From assembly GCF_905171775.1 (NCBI RefSeq), contig NC_053501.1:69677316-69741315 (forward strand): 64,000 nt of DNA. Direction: 5' to 3'. Source of the DNA: Rana temporaria (taxonomy: Eukaryota > Chordata > Amphibia > Anura > Ranidae). The notes beneath the pieces are model-generated. The model did not search any database, was not told the origin of the DNA, and saw only the letters and a program-made list of their open reading frames with translations. Shown here piece by piece: positions 44,233 through 53,679 of the stretch. The translations under genes and the position numbers were made by a program. The stretch's first letter is position 1. Every line of letters begins with the position of its first letter.

Positions 44233-45101
44233 GTACCAATACCTGGTTTAATGATGATGGGTATCGGTGTGCTTAATTGGCCAGCAAACTCTCCTGACTT
44301 TAACGCAATAGAAAAACTGTAGGGTAATGTCAAGAGGAAGATACACCAGACCCAACAATACAGATGAGATGAAAGCCACTATCAAAGAAACCTTTGCTTC
44401 CATAATACCTCAGCAGTACCACAGGCTGATCGCCTCCATGCCACGCTGCATTGATGCACTAATTCATGCACTATACTATACTGTACATGGACATATTTTT
44501 CAGTAAGCCAACATTTCTGTATTAACATTTTTTTTTATTGGTCTTATGTAATCGAATTTTCTGAGATACTGAATGTTGGGTTTCCACTAACTGTAAGTCC
44601 AAATCATTATAATTAAAAGAAAGAAATACTGGAAATGTATCACTCTGCAACACATCTATATAAAATATATGGCAACATTTTGAGTATAGCCTCACATAAT
44701 ATTCAGTAATAGTTAGAAAAGAAGTACCATCATCCAATTTAAATAGGGAAACTAGACCAGGTGGAAATATGGAGGCAGTTGCTGGTGTTGCCCAACCAAT
44801 GTATAACCACCTAGAGGGAGGACATGCTGCACTTACTTGTAGACTAAGCCGCTTCTTCAGGAGGAGTAGTCTGTGAAACAGATGATGCAATAAACCGAAA
44901 AATAAACATACATGTAAAGCAGTAATATAGGATATAATACAGAATTACAATCATTGTTTAAAATAAGAAAACCTGCTCACTCAGTCGGTAAGGCCGTAGA
45001 CAACATAAGGCTTAAATAATGCCCCCCTTCTGTTGTCTACGGCCTTACCAACTGGGTGAGCAGGTTTTCTTATTTTAAACAATGATTGTAATTCTGTATT
45101 A

Positions 45102-45597
45102 CTGTATTTATCGGGGTATTGCGTGCTCCGGCGTATAGCGCGCACCCCTAATTTTGACCCTAAAATCCTGTAAAAAAAACATTTTATTACATTTTACTAC
45201 TCACAGTTTTGGTGTCTTGCCCGGCATCCATTGACGGCCTCGTCCGGTCCGGCGTCCGTCTGCGGCCTCGGTGGTGTCCTCCCGGCTTCTCCCGCGCTGT
45301 CTTCATGTCGAATCCCTGCTTCCCGCGCTCAGTTTGAAGCCTCTGCCGACGTATACCGAGAGCAGTACACTCGGGTATATTCGGCCAGGCTCGGCTTCTC
45401 ACGCATAAACGTCACAGAGCGTGACTACGAGCGAAGCCAAGCCTGGCCGAATGTACCCGAGCGTACTGCGCTCGGTATATGTCGGCGCAGGCATTCAAAC
45501 ACTGCGGGGGAAGCGGGTATCGGCGTATATCACGCACCCACGATTTTGCCCTAATTTTCAGGGCAAAAAAGTGCGCGGTATACGCCGATAAATACGG
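45102..45597. mobile_element. TA-flanked MITE (CCGTATTTATCGG family), copy 2
   Basis: It begins CTGTATTTATCGG, ends CCGATAAATACGG and is flanked by TA (45100-45101, 45598-45599). The left arm of the surrounding inverted repeat supplies the empty site ('ctgtattatatcc' in complement), which confirms both the boundaries and the TA duplication. Confidence 0.85.
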
Positions 45598-45668
45598 TAT
45601 ATCCTATATTACTGCTTTACATGTATGTTTATTTTTTGGTTTATTGCATCATCTGTTTCACAGACTAC

Positions 45669-45708
45669 TCTCCTGAGGAAGCGGCTTAGTCCGCGAAACC
45701 GGTAGAGG
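45669..45708 (+). ncRNA. Hammerhead-ribozyme-like motif
   Basis: CTGAGGA (45673-45679) is followed by a 4-bp stem GCGG/CCGC (45681-45684, 45691-45694), GAAA (45695-45698) and a palindromic ACCGGT (45698-45703), then A45704. A 4-bp stem I can form between 45669-45672 and 45705-45708. Position 7 is G, which is tolerated, but one extra A (45680) sits before stem II. Stem III would be loopless in a monomer, as in the dimeric motifs reported from Penelope-like elements. Confidence 0.35.
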
Positions 45709-46099
45709 AAACATCCTTACTCCACTCCAACAGAAACTTCACGGGGTTACCCGTTAGTAGTTGTTTTTTTGTGGTGTATTGTTTTTTATACCTATGTATG
45801 TTTTTTTTTTATTATACTACACTTGTCATTGTATCAGTACCGAGATAGTCCAGCATGTCCTCCCTCTAGGTGGTTATATATTGGTTGGGCAGCACCAGCA
45901 ACTGCCTCCATATTTCCACCTGGTCTATATAAAATATATAAGTTTCACTTTTTGAATTGAATTACTGAAATAAATGAACTCTTTCATTACAATAAAGCTT
46001 TTATTGGTGCTTAAAAAACATTTGTACAAATTAACTTTTTGATGATATTCTAATTGTATGAGATGCACCTCTACAATCTTGCAAACTTGTGACCAGGAA

Positions 46100-46727
46100 A
46101 GCTTTTTCACATTATGGTGAGAGCGTGCCTTGCCCATGAACTCGTTGGTATTTGTTATTTCTGCCACTCCTGTGCTACATTAATGTCCAGTAATGGCTTA
46201 AAGGCACATAGTTGTGTTAGTGTTCCCTTGATACAGAAATTACCAAGTGTTGTCAATGGCAATATCAGCAGGAAAACACTGAATAAGAAAAAGGAGAATG
46301 AATGCCATTGCCTTGGGAGGTAAGAATTCTTCCCTTATGGCACCATTGTCAGTGTGAACTTTACTGTCAGTACAGCTGACTCAGTTATAATCACAGATGT
46401 TTGCACCTCCCACGGATTCTGGATCTGGGAACTCGAGTATTATAATCTTAGCTATGTGACCAGGGACCTTCCAGTTCAATATGGTTGATGACTCTTTTTC
46501 AGCTATCTCTTTTTTCCTATTGTAAAAATAGAAACATGTATTTACTGCTAAAAGCTAAGTTTATGGAAGGCAGAGAGATGTACTTCTGTTTGCAAATGTG
46601 TTTATCATAAGAAATAGGAAGTTATATCATATCCTGACCTACTGATGTCCAGCTATCTGTTACTGCTGTGTTTATATGAAAAGTCCATAAGAACCCTTAA
46701 CAGGCCTCTTGCACACAGATGATGTTT
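46100..46727. other. Intergenic, no feature seen
   Basis: Unassigned sequence between two Tc1-like relics. Confidence 0.5.
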
Positions 46728-46904
46728 ATAACTCCAATTCCAAAAAAGTTGGGCTGCTTTGTAAAATCGACATAAAAACAAAATGCAATGATTTACAAAT
46801 CTCATAAACCCATATTTTATTCACAATATAAAATAGAACACATAACAAATGTTTAAACTGAGAAAATGTATAATTTTAAGAAAAAAAAAAAGAAGAGGTA
46901 ATTT

Positions 46905-47398
46905 CATACCTCCCAACTGTCCCGGATTCCGCGGGATCCTCCCGCAATTCAAAGTCTGTCCCGGGGTCCCGCAGACTAGATTAGGATCCCGGAAAACAGG
47001 GCCCGTGCACGACATTCCATGCCTCCATGTTTGCGTTCCACCGCCATGTTTGGTGTCTGGTTCCCTGTGATTGGGCGTACGGGGGTCATGTGCGGCGTGG
47101 GGCTGGCCTGTCATTGATCGTCTAGAAGTCCTGCCTCCACACATAAACGCTATACGCCCAATCACAGTGCAACGGGAAATACGGAGCGGGCTGCAGTCGA
47201 ATGGCGCAGGCGGGGTGTCGGGACAGAGGAATGCACAGGTAGGAGAACCCCCCCGATCAACAACTTTGATTCCCGGCCCCCCCGCTCAACAACTTTGATC
47301 CCCGGCCCCCCCCCCACTCAACAACTTTGATCCCTGGCAAACCCCCCCCCCCCCAACAAGATATCCCGCATTGGATTTTCTAAATGTTGGGAGGTATG
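46905..47398. mobile_element. CATACCTCCCAAC-family element
   Basis: It begins CATACCTCCCAACTGTCCCG and ends GTTGGGAGGTATG, flanked by taattt (46899-46904, 47399-47404). It contains 3-4 tandem copies of a 30-bp 'caacaactttgat' plus C-rich unit near 47245-47345. No ORF of note. The 6-bp duplication does not fix the superfamily. Confidence 0.7.
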
Positions 47399-47547
47399 TA
47401 ATTTGGAAATTGATGGCAGCAACACATCTCAAAAAAGTTGGAACAGGGACATGTTTACCATGGTGTAGCATCCCTTCTTCTTTTAAAAACATTCTGTACA
47501 TTTCTGGGTATTGCGCAAACCAGTTGCTGGAGTTTTGGGAGAGGAAT

Positions 47548-48266
47548 TGTAAGGGCTTACCTTGAGTGGAGTCCATTTTGCAGATTTGTAAGCTCACCCT
47601 TGCAGGTACACACAGCCCACGGTAATACAGGTAAGACACTACCTGGGCTGTGAGTCTGTGCACAGGGGCTAGATAGAGATTAGCCCAGGATAGTCAAGTA
47701 TAGCCGTGGCCCAGGATTCCAGAGAGAGTCAGGTAAGTACTGACGGAAAGTTCAGGGTATGCAGACAGGAACCAAAAACAAGTCCGGAGCACAAGCCGTG
47801 GGTCAAGGGATGGAGAAGGCAGGGAAAGTCCAAAAGTACAAGCCGGGGTCAGAGGGCAGGAGACAGCAGCAATCCAGGGTACGTAAGCCAAAAGGGTCAG
47901 AAGCCGGGGTCAGTCTTGTAGGCTGAAGACAACTACAGGATCACAGGAATCGTTGGCACAGACAGGACTATCAGAGAACAATGAACTGACACCTGCCTCA
48001 TAGTGAGGCAGGGCTTTATACCCTGGTTGATTAGGAAACCTGCCTCAGCTGGACCAGGATAAACAGGTGCAGATTGCAGGGAGATTCAAAGACAGGCAAT
48101 CAGCACATAGTTCAGAACCAGGCTTTGATGGACAACAAGCAGAATATGAACTTGAGAAGTGGCTCAGAGGCAAAGACCTGGAGCAACAATGGGTTCAATC
48201 CCACCCAGAGCCACTTGGGGCGTGACCACGCCTCGCTGTCTGTTTGGCACGATAGCGATCGTGACA
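47548..48266 (-). repeat. 3' LTR of the gag-only element
   Basis: About 99% identical to the 5' LTR outside the 11-bp indel. The Gag reading frame runs into it and stops at 48164, so the last 35 or so codons are LTR sequence. Confidence 0.9.
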
Positions 48267-49651
48267 GTTCCCCCCCTTAAAAACGCCCTCCGGGCGTTGG
48301 AAGGAGCTTCCTCATAGACACAGTCTGTAAAGTCCAAACCACCCTCTTCACTAGAGTAGTCAAACACAACGTCCGACAGGAGAGATATGTTGCCATAGGC
48401 ATCCATGCCATACAAACAGTTCTCGTCCAAACCATGGGGAAACAAAGCACCAACGACAGAGTCCGAAGACTTTTTCTTTTTCTTTTTGGACTTCGTTGCT
48501 TTTGAAGTTCTGGTAGGGGGTGCACTCACTGCTTGTAAAGTTTGTCCAAACACTGCTAGATCCTGCTTACGGACCATAGTACCATTCGAGGCATTTGTGC
48601 AGTCAGGTGGAAGAACTTCACTTGGGGACACCGGAGCTGGAACTTCAACCGGAGACACAGGAACTGGGGACACTGGAGACACAGGAACTGGGGACACTGG
48701 AGACACAGGAACTGGGGACACCGAAACTGGAGACACTGGAACTGGAGACACTGGAAACACTGGAGCCGGAATGTCAGACTGGGGCAAAGGAACTTCAAGC
48801 TGCATAGCAGGCAAAGATTCTGGGGTAGAGAAAAAACTCCCAATAGTACCCACCTGAAGAACCCTTGGCCGAGGTGGGCGAGTTGGGCAGAGAGATATAA
48901 GGTGCCCGCTAACACCACAATAAAAACAAAGTCCATAGCCTCTCCTCCGCTCTCTTTCTACCTTAGATAGGCTGGACCAGATGGCCCCGATCTGCATGGG
49001 TTCCTCATCCTCCAAGGTAGGCATGTGTGCATCCACAGGAGCGTCAAGGCTATGTGGTGTTGGAGCTTCATGGCTGGGCACATACAGAGCTTCATACCTT
49101 GGCACATGCTGGGCTGGCTTGGTGTCATATCTGTACTGGGAATTCCTGTCCCTGGATACTCGTAGGCCACGTGAACCGAGAGCAGACTTGGGAATACTGG
49201 TTCTCTTGGAAACAGGAATGTATGAGTCCAGAGCAAACATGAAATTTTCCCAGCTGTCCAAGACTGGACTCTTTTCCTGCAACAACTGATGAGCCCATGA
49301 TTTGATTTGCCCTGTGAGCAGGTTGATGGAAGCGCGAACTTTAACATAGTCTGTGGCATAGGTCTTAGGTTTAAGAGTAAACAACAACTCACAATCCATC
49401 TTAAAGCATGAGAAGGATGCACGGCTACCGTCAAACCTCTCTGGCATCACAACAAATGGCTCAGGATATGCTGGTTCCGGGGCTGGGCGTACTGTCCTTT
49501 TAAGCAATAGAACTTCTTGCTGTAGTTCAGAAATGGTATGGCCCAGGCTGGAGACTTGCAAAGCCAGGGAGGTGAGCATTTTATACAACTCTGCGGACTC
49601 CATGTTATTGGTCAGTTCATTATGTAAGGGCTTACCTTGAGTGGAGTCCAT
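48164..49651 (-). CDS. Gag-like protein of a Sushi/Ty3 element
   Basis: 495 codons from the first ATG on the predicted transcript (49651, context AAAATGG). A second good ATG is at 49603 (479 residues) and would avoid starting inside the LTR. The frame is also open further upstream but only with a non-ATG start. Residues about 20-52 form a heptad-rich coiled coil. About 68-145 is a capsid-like domain (PERFDG, then INLLTGQIKSWA), the pattern of Sushi-type Gag and of domesticated PEG10/RTL proteins. A zinc knuckle follows with C242, C245, H250 and C255. A Pro-Val-Ser repeat, a lysine run and an acidic tail of unknown origin follow in place of a protease. The last segment is encoded by the polypurine tract and 3' LTR. 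No stop interrupts it. Confidence 0.8.
   Translation of the reverse strand: MDSTQGKPLHNELTNNMESAELYKMLTSLALQVSSLGHTISELQQEVLLLKRTVRPAPEPAYPEPFVVMPERFDGSRASFSCFKMDCELLFTLKPKTYATDYVKVRASINLLTGQIKSWAHQLLQEKSPVLDSWENFMFALDSYIPVSKRTSIPKSALGSRGLRVSRDRNSQYRYDTKPAQHVPRYEALYVPSHEAPTPHSLDAPVDAHMPTLEDEEPMQIGAIWSSLSKVERERRRGYGLCFYCGVSGHLISLCPTRPPRPRVLQVGTIGSFFSTPESLPAMQLEVPLPQSDIPAPVFPVSPVPVSPVSVSPVPVSPVSPVPVSPVSPVPVSPVEVPAPVSPSEVLPPDCTNASNGTMVRKQDLAVFGQTLQAVSAPPTRTSKATKSKKKKKKSSDSVVGALFPHGLDENCLYGMDAYGNISLLSDVVFDYSSEEGGLDFTDCVYEEAPSNARRAFLRGGTVTIAIVPNRQRGVVTPQVALGGIEPIVAPGLCL
48267..48279 (-). promoter_or_regulatory. Polypurine tract of the gag-only element
   Basis: In element sense TAAGGGGGGGAAC lies directly against the 3' LTR, the standard position for the plus-strand primer. 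It lies inside the open Gag frame. Confidence 0.7.
49611..49621 (-). promoter_or_regulatory. Self-priming primer binding site
   Basis: In element sense AATGAACTGAC starts one base after the LTR. It does not begin with TGG as tRNA-primed sites do. It is an exact 11-nt complement of the predicted RNA 5' end (50055-50065), as in the Tf1/Sushi mechanism where the transcript folds back and is cleaved to prime. Confidence 0.7.
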
Positions 49652-50352
49652 TTTGCAGATTTGTAAGCTCACCTTTGCAGGTACACACAGCCCACGGTAA
49701 TACAGGTAAGACACTACCTGGGCTGTGAGTCTGTGCACGGGGGCTAGATAGAGATTAGCCCAGGATAGTCAAGTATAGCCGTGGCCCAGGATTCCAGAGA
49801 GAGTCAGGTAAGTACTGACGGAAAGTTCAGGGTATGCAGACAGGAACCAAAAACAAGTCCGGAGCACAAGCCGTGGGTCAAGGGATGGAGAAGGCAGGGA
49901 AAGTCCAAAAGTACAAGCCGGGGTCAGAGGGCAGGAGACAGCAGCAATCCAGGGTACGTAAGCCAAAAGGGTCAGAAGCCGGGGTCAGTCTTGTAGGCTG
50001 AAGACAACTACAGGATCACAGGAATCGTTGGCACAGACAGGACTATCAGAGAACAATGAACTGACACCTGCCTCATAGTGAGGCAGGGCTTTATACCCTG
50101 GTTGATTAGGAAACCTGCCTCAGCTGGACCAGGATACACAGGTGCAGATTGCAGGGAGATTCAAAGACAGGCAATCAGCACATAGTTCAGAACCAGGCTT
50201 TGATGGACAGCAAGCAGAATATGAACTTGTGAAGTGGCTCAGAGGCAAAGACCTGGAGCAACAATGGAGAAGTCCTGGGTTCAATCCCACCCAGAGCCGC
50301 TTGGGGCGTGACCACGCCTCGCTGTCTGTTTGGCACGATAGCGATCGTGACA
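49623..50352 (-). repeat. 5' LTR of the gag-only element
   Basis: On the plus strand it is TGTAAGGGCTTACC ... GATCGTGACA. In element sense (minus) it ends CCTTACA. It carries the TATA box at 50090-50095 and the predicted transcript start at 50065. An 11-bp segment 'agaagtcctgg' near 50268 is absent from the other LTR. Confidence 0.9.
50065..50095 (-). promoter_or_regulatory. LTR core promoter: TATA box and predicted start
   Basis: TATAAA (minus strand, 50095 down to 50090) lies 30 nt before G50065, the first base of GTCAGTTCATT. That 11-mer is exactly complementary to the primer binding site, so the start point is predicted by two independent signals. Confidence 0.65.
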
Positions 50353-50431
50353 GGAATGTTGTCACATTTTTTCAAGATGCACCAAATATTTGCAAGTGGT
50401 GAAAGGTCTGGACTGCAGGCAGGCCATTTAA

Positions 50432-50918
50432 AGGGGTTGTAAAGGTACATTTTTCCCCTAAATAGCTTCCTTTACCTTAGTGCAGTCCCCCTTCACTTAC
50501 CTCATCCTTCCATTTTGCTTTTAAATGTCCTCATTTCTTCTGAGAAATCCTCACTGTTCTTCTGTCTGTAACTACACACAGTAATGCAAGGCTTTCTCCC
50601 TGGTGTGGAGAAAGCCTCTTGAGGGGGGAAGGGGCGGGCAGGAGTGTCAGGACGCCAACTAACCCACAGCTCCTTTCTCTATCTGCAAAGTAGAGAGCGT
50701 CCTGACCCTCCTGCTCACCCCCTCCCCCCTCAAGAGGCTTTCTCCACACCAGGGAGAAATCCTTGCATTAGTTACAGACAGAAGAACAGGAAGTGAGCAT
50801 TTCTCAGAAGAAATAAGGACATTTAAGAGCAAAATCGAAGGATGAGGTAAGTGAAGGAGGACTGCACTAAGGTAAAGGAAGCTATTTAAGGAAAAAAAAT
50901 TGTATTTTAACAAACCCT
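50432..50918. mobile_element. T2/Kolobok-type foldback MITE
   Basis: It is flanked by TTAA (50428-50431, 50919-50922). It begins AGGGGTTGTAAAGG, ends TTAACAAACCCT, and is an almost complete palindrome about 240 bp per arm ('aaagcctcttgagggg' against 'cccctcaagaggcttt'). A half copy occurs at 61798-62062. Confidence 0.85.
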
Positions 50919-51611
50919 TTAAGTACCCAGACTCTGCTACTACGAAGCCATGCTGTTGTCATAGATGCAGTATGTGGTTTAGCACTGTCCTGCTAAGATA
51001 TGCAAGACCTTCACTGAAAAGACGTCACCTTTCAGCATTGATGGTACCTTTCCAGATGTGCAAGCTGCCCATTCCATACACACTAATGCACCCTTATATC
51101 ATCAGAGATGCAGGTTTTTGAACTTAACACATATTACAAGCTGGATGGTCCCTCTCCTCTTTAGTGCAGAGGATAGGGCGCACATGGTTGCCAAAAAGAA
51201 TGTCAAATTGTGATTGATATGACCAAAGAACAGTTTTCTTTGCAACAGACCATTTTAAATGAGTTTTGGCCCAGAGAAGATGGCAATGTTTCTGCATCAT
51301 GTTCAGATATGGCTTTTACTTTGCATGATAGAGCTTTATCTTGCATTTTTGGATGGCATGGTAAATGGTGTTCACAGACAGTGATTCTCTGTGGTATTTC
51401 TGAGCCCATGCAGTGATGTCCACCACAGAACCATGCCTGTTTTTATTGCAATGCCGTCTGAGGGTGTGGGAATCATGGTCATCCAATATTGCGTTTCGGC
51501 TTTGTCCCCTGAGCACAGAGATTTCTCCAGATTCTCTGAATCTTTTGATCTTATGTACTGTAGATGATGCTATATTTAAAGTCTTTAAACTGCGAGAAGG
51601 TGAAAGTCCGG

Positions 51612-52350
51612 TGTCGTTTTTTTGGGGGGATGGGAGAACCCCTCTCTCTCACCCCCCTTCCTCTCTACCCCTCTTTTCTCACCCCTTCTATCTTTTTCTA
51701 ACCCCTCGCTCTCTCTCTCCCTCTCTCTCTATCTCATCCCCTCTCTCTTTCTAACCCACCACTTCCCCCCTTCTCTCTTCCTCCCCTCTCTCCCCCCTCT
51801 TTCTCTCTCTCTCACCCCATTTCTCTTTCCGACACCTCTTCCCCTTCCCCCATATCACTCCCCCACCTTCCTCTCACCCCACCTATTTCTCCCTCCCTCT
51901 CTCTCACCCCTCCCTCTCTCTCTCACTCCCCATTCTCTCTCTCACTTCCTCGTCTCTTTCTTTCTCTCACTCCCTCTCTTACCCCCTCTCTCTCACCCTC
52001 TTATTCCCTCTCTCTCCCCCTTTCTCCCTCACCCCCCTCTCTCTCTCTCATCCCCTTCTCTCAACCCTCTTTTTTACTTCTCTCTCTCTCTCTCTGTCTC
52101 TCCCCCACCTCTTCACCCCCACCTCTTTCCCTTCCCCCTTTCTCTCCTCCACCCTCTCTATCCCACCTCTTTCCTCCCTCCCTCTCACTCACCCTCTCGC
52201 TCTTATCCATCTCTTTCCCCGTCCCCAACTCTTTCCTCTCTCTCGCTCTCTCTCACCCCTCCCGCCACCTTCTCTCTCTCACCCCCTCCCTCCCTCTCTC
52301 ATCCCTCTCTCTCTCACCCCCCACTCTCGTACTCCCCTTTCTCTCACCAC
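51612..52350. repeat. CT/CCCC-rich simple repeat
   Basis: Polypyrimidine tract dominated by 'ctctctctcaccccc' variants. The plus strand has very little G. The long plus-strand ORF is composition-driven. Confidence 0.9.
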
Positions 52351-53147
52351 CCACATCTGGAGAGGTGGAGTTCTAAAAGGAAGAGGTAGAGCCTGCAGAG
52401 GAAGGAGTGGATCTTAAACAGAAAGGGGAGGGACAAATTTAGATTGGGGCGCACCGATTTTAGTCTTTCCTAGGGCAGAACAAAACCAAAATTCACCACT
52501 GTATACATGCATAAACTACTTCTTCATCCTTTTCTAGTTGCTAGTTTTGCAATATACGTGCATATGCATACAAATTACCGCACTCAAAAGTAAAATTTTC
52601 CATAGATAACAATGAACCTGTGTTTAGATCAGTAAAAAGTTTTTTTTTACTCTCATGTACATGAGGCTTTACACAAAGCAGAGAACAGGCGATGAACTAA
52701 CTGTGTGTATGTTAGGAGAGTGGATATAAAAACTTGTCTTAGATGACAGAACGCAGATAGTCAGCTATCAGTTTTTATTAGGAGCAGAACATTATCATTT
52801 TATTATGGCAAGTTGAAATATTTCGTATTGATTTGTATTTCATCCCACTCAGCAAATACCTGTTAAAAGAACAGATTTGTTCCTGGATTCTGATCACATT
52901 GAAAGGTATTTGCTGTTCTGTTTTATGTGTGTATTTAACAAATCTCCACTTCAACCTTTTAAATTAACTTTTTTGTAGGATTCTGATTTTAAAATGACAC
53001 CAAATAGCCTATTCAAGTCTGTGTTCTTAAAGTTATTTTAAACCCAAAAACAATACATTTTTTAAGTCAGTATGAAACTTTTCTGTCCCAGGAAGTGTAA
53101 GAGGACACAGGGCCACACAATGAGAATGGAAGAAAAGAAGTTTAACC
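52351..53147. other. Intergenic, no feature seen
   Basis: No gene or recognisable repeat before the T2 element. Confidence 0.5.
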
Positions 53148-53151
53148 TTAA

Positions 53152-53673
53152 AGCGGGGGTTCACCCTAAAAACAATTTTCTAACATTACATTGAGCTCAC
53201 TCTCGACATTGACAGTATGCCGATTTTTTTTTTTTTTTTGCTGTACATACCTCGTATAGCTATTTTCTAACCCGGCTTCTGGGTAGTGAATCCCGCGGGA
53301 GTGGGCGTTCCTATGCAGCAGTTAGTGATTGACGTGATGACAAAAACTACCACCCCCGTCGCATAAAGAGCGTCACGAGTTGCCGAACGTCGGTGCGCAG
53401 GCGCCGTATAGCGCCGACTCGACGTTCGGCTTCTTTCGGGCAACTTGTGACGCTCCTTATGCGACGGGGGGGGTCGTTTTTGTCATCAAGTCAATCACTA
53501 ACTGCTGCATAGGAACGCCCACTCCCGCGGGATTCACTACCCGGAAGCCGGGTAAGAAAATAGCTATACGAGGTATGTACAGCAAAAAAAATATACAAAA
53601 ATCAGCATACTGTCAATGTCGAGAGTGAGCTCAATGTAATGTTAGAAAATTGTTTTTAGGGTGAACCCTCACT
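53152..53673. mobile_element. T2/Kolobok-type foldback MITE
   Basis: It is flanked by TTAA (53148-53151, 53674-53677). It begins AGCGGGGGTTCACCC, ends GGGTGAACCCTCACT, and is a near-complete palindrome centred near 53410 ('gcgcaggcgccgtatagcgc'). Arms share 'ctcgtatagctattttcta' and 'tgcagcagttagtgattgac'. Confidence 0.85.
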
Positions 53674-53679
53674 TTAAAC

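Larger units (their letters stand above)
44671..45923. mobile_element. Inverted-repeat retroelement insertion (Penelope-like?)
   Basis: It is flanked by a 16-bp duplication tctatataaaatatat (44655-44670, 45924-45939). The insert is two inverted copies of one sequence meeting in a hairpin at 44941-45097 ('ctgctcactcagtcgg' against 'accaactgggtgagcag'). The arms share 'gcatcatctgtttcacagac', 'gaagcggcttagt' and 'gtggttatatattggttggg'. The right arm has about 160 bp absent on the left and contains a hammerhead-like motif. Long, variable target duplications and inverted partial copies are known for Penelope-like elements, but no protein is left to prove it. Confidence 0.55.
43120..46070 (+). pseudogene. 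Tc1-like transposase relic, interrupted twice
   Basis: Recognisable transposase-coding pieces run in plus sense: around 43125-43355 (decays through LEHFMLPSADHLYG and DFIFQQDLAPAHT, the catalytic-core region with the second acidic residue) and 44270-44470 (WPA-SPD and IASMP-type C-terminal motifs). The 3' flank continues to 44655 and again at 45940-46070. A solo LTR (43361-44232) and an inverted-repeat element (44671-45923) sit in it. Frameshifts and stops make it inactive. Confidence 0.7.
47548..50352 (-). mobile_element. Gag-only, self-priming Sushi-like LTR retrotransposon
   Basis: Two LTRs (47548-48266, 719 bp; 49623-50352, 730 bp) differ by six substitutions and one 11-bp indel, so insertion is recent. 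The 5-bp duplication ggaat is exact (47543-47547, 50353-50357). The 1356-bp interior holds one Gag-like ORF and no protease, RT or integrase. A self-complementary primer site, TATA box and purine tract are in place. The Gag matches the Ty3/Sushi (PEG10/RTL) type. It must rely on another element's Pol to move. Confidence 0.85.
46728..51600 (-). pseudogene. Tc1-like transposon relic with three nested insertions
   Basis: The left end reads 'actccaattccaaaaaagtt'. Minus-sense transposase remains include a helix-turn-helix/linker piece at 51316-51516 (LRRHCNKNRHGSVVDITAWAQ) and a catalytic-region piece near 50370-50440 (KWPACSPDLSPLANIW). The host sequence is continuous once a MITE (46905-47398), an LTR retrotransposon (47548-50352) and a T2 MITE (50432-50918) are removed. 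Multiple stops and a lost terminal end near 51600 make it dead. Confidence 0.8.

Noticed and set aside
44680..44890. Second hammerhead in the left arm
   Set aside because: The complement keeps CTGAAGA and part of stem II, but the GAAA and stem III bases are gone.
49652..49738. Upstream extension of the Gag frame
   Set aside because: It begins at a GTG, not ATG, and lies within the LTR; the first ATG on the predicted transcript is 49651.
51612..52389. 255-codon Ser/Pro/Leu frame
   Set aside because: CT/C-rich simple repeat without stops by composition.
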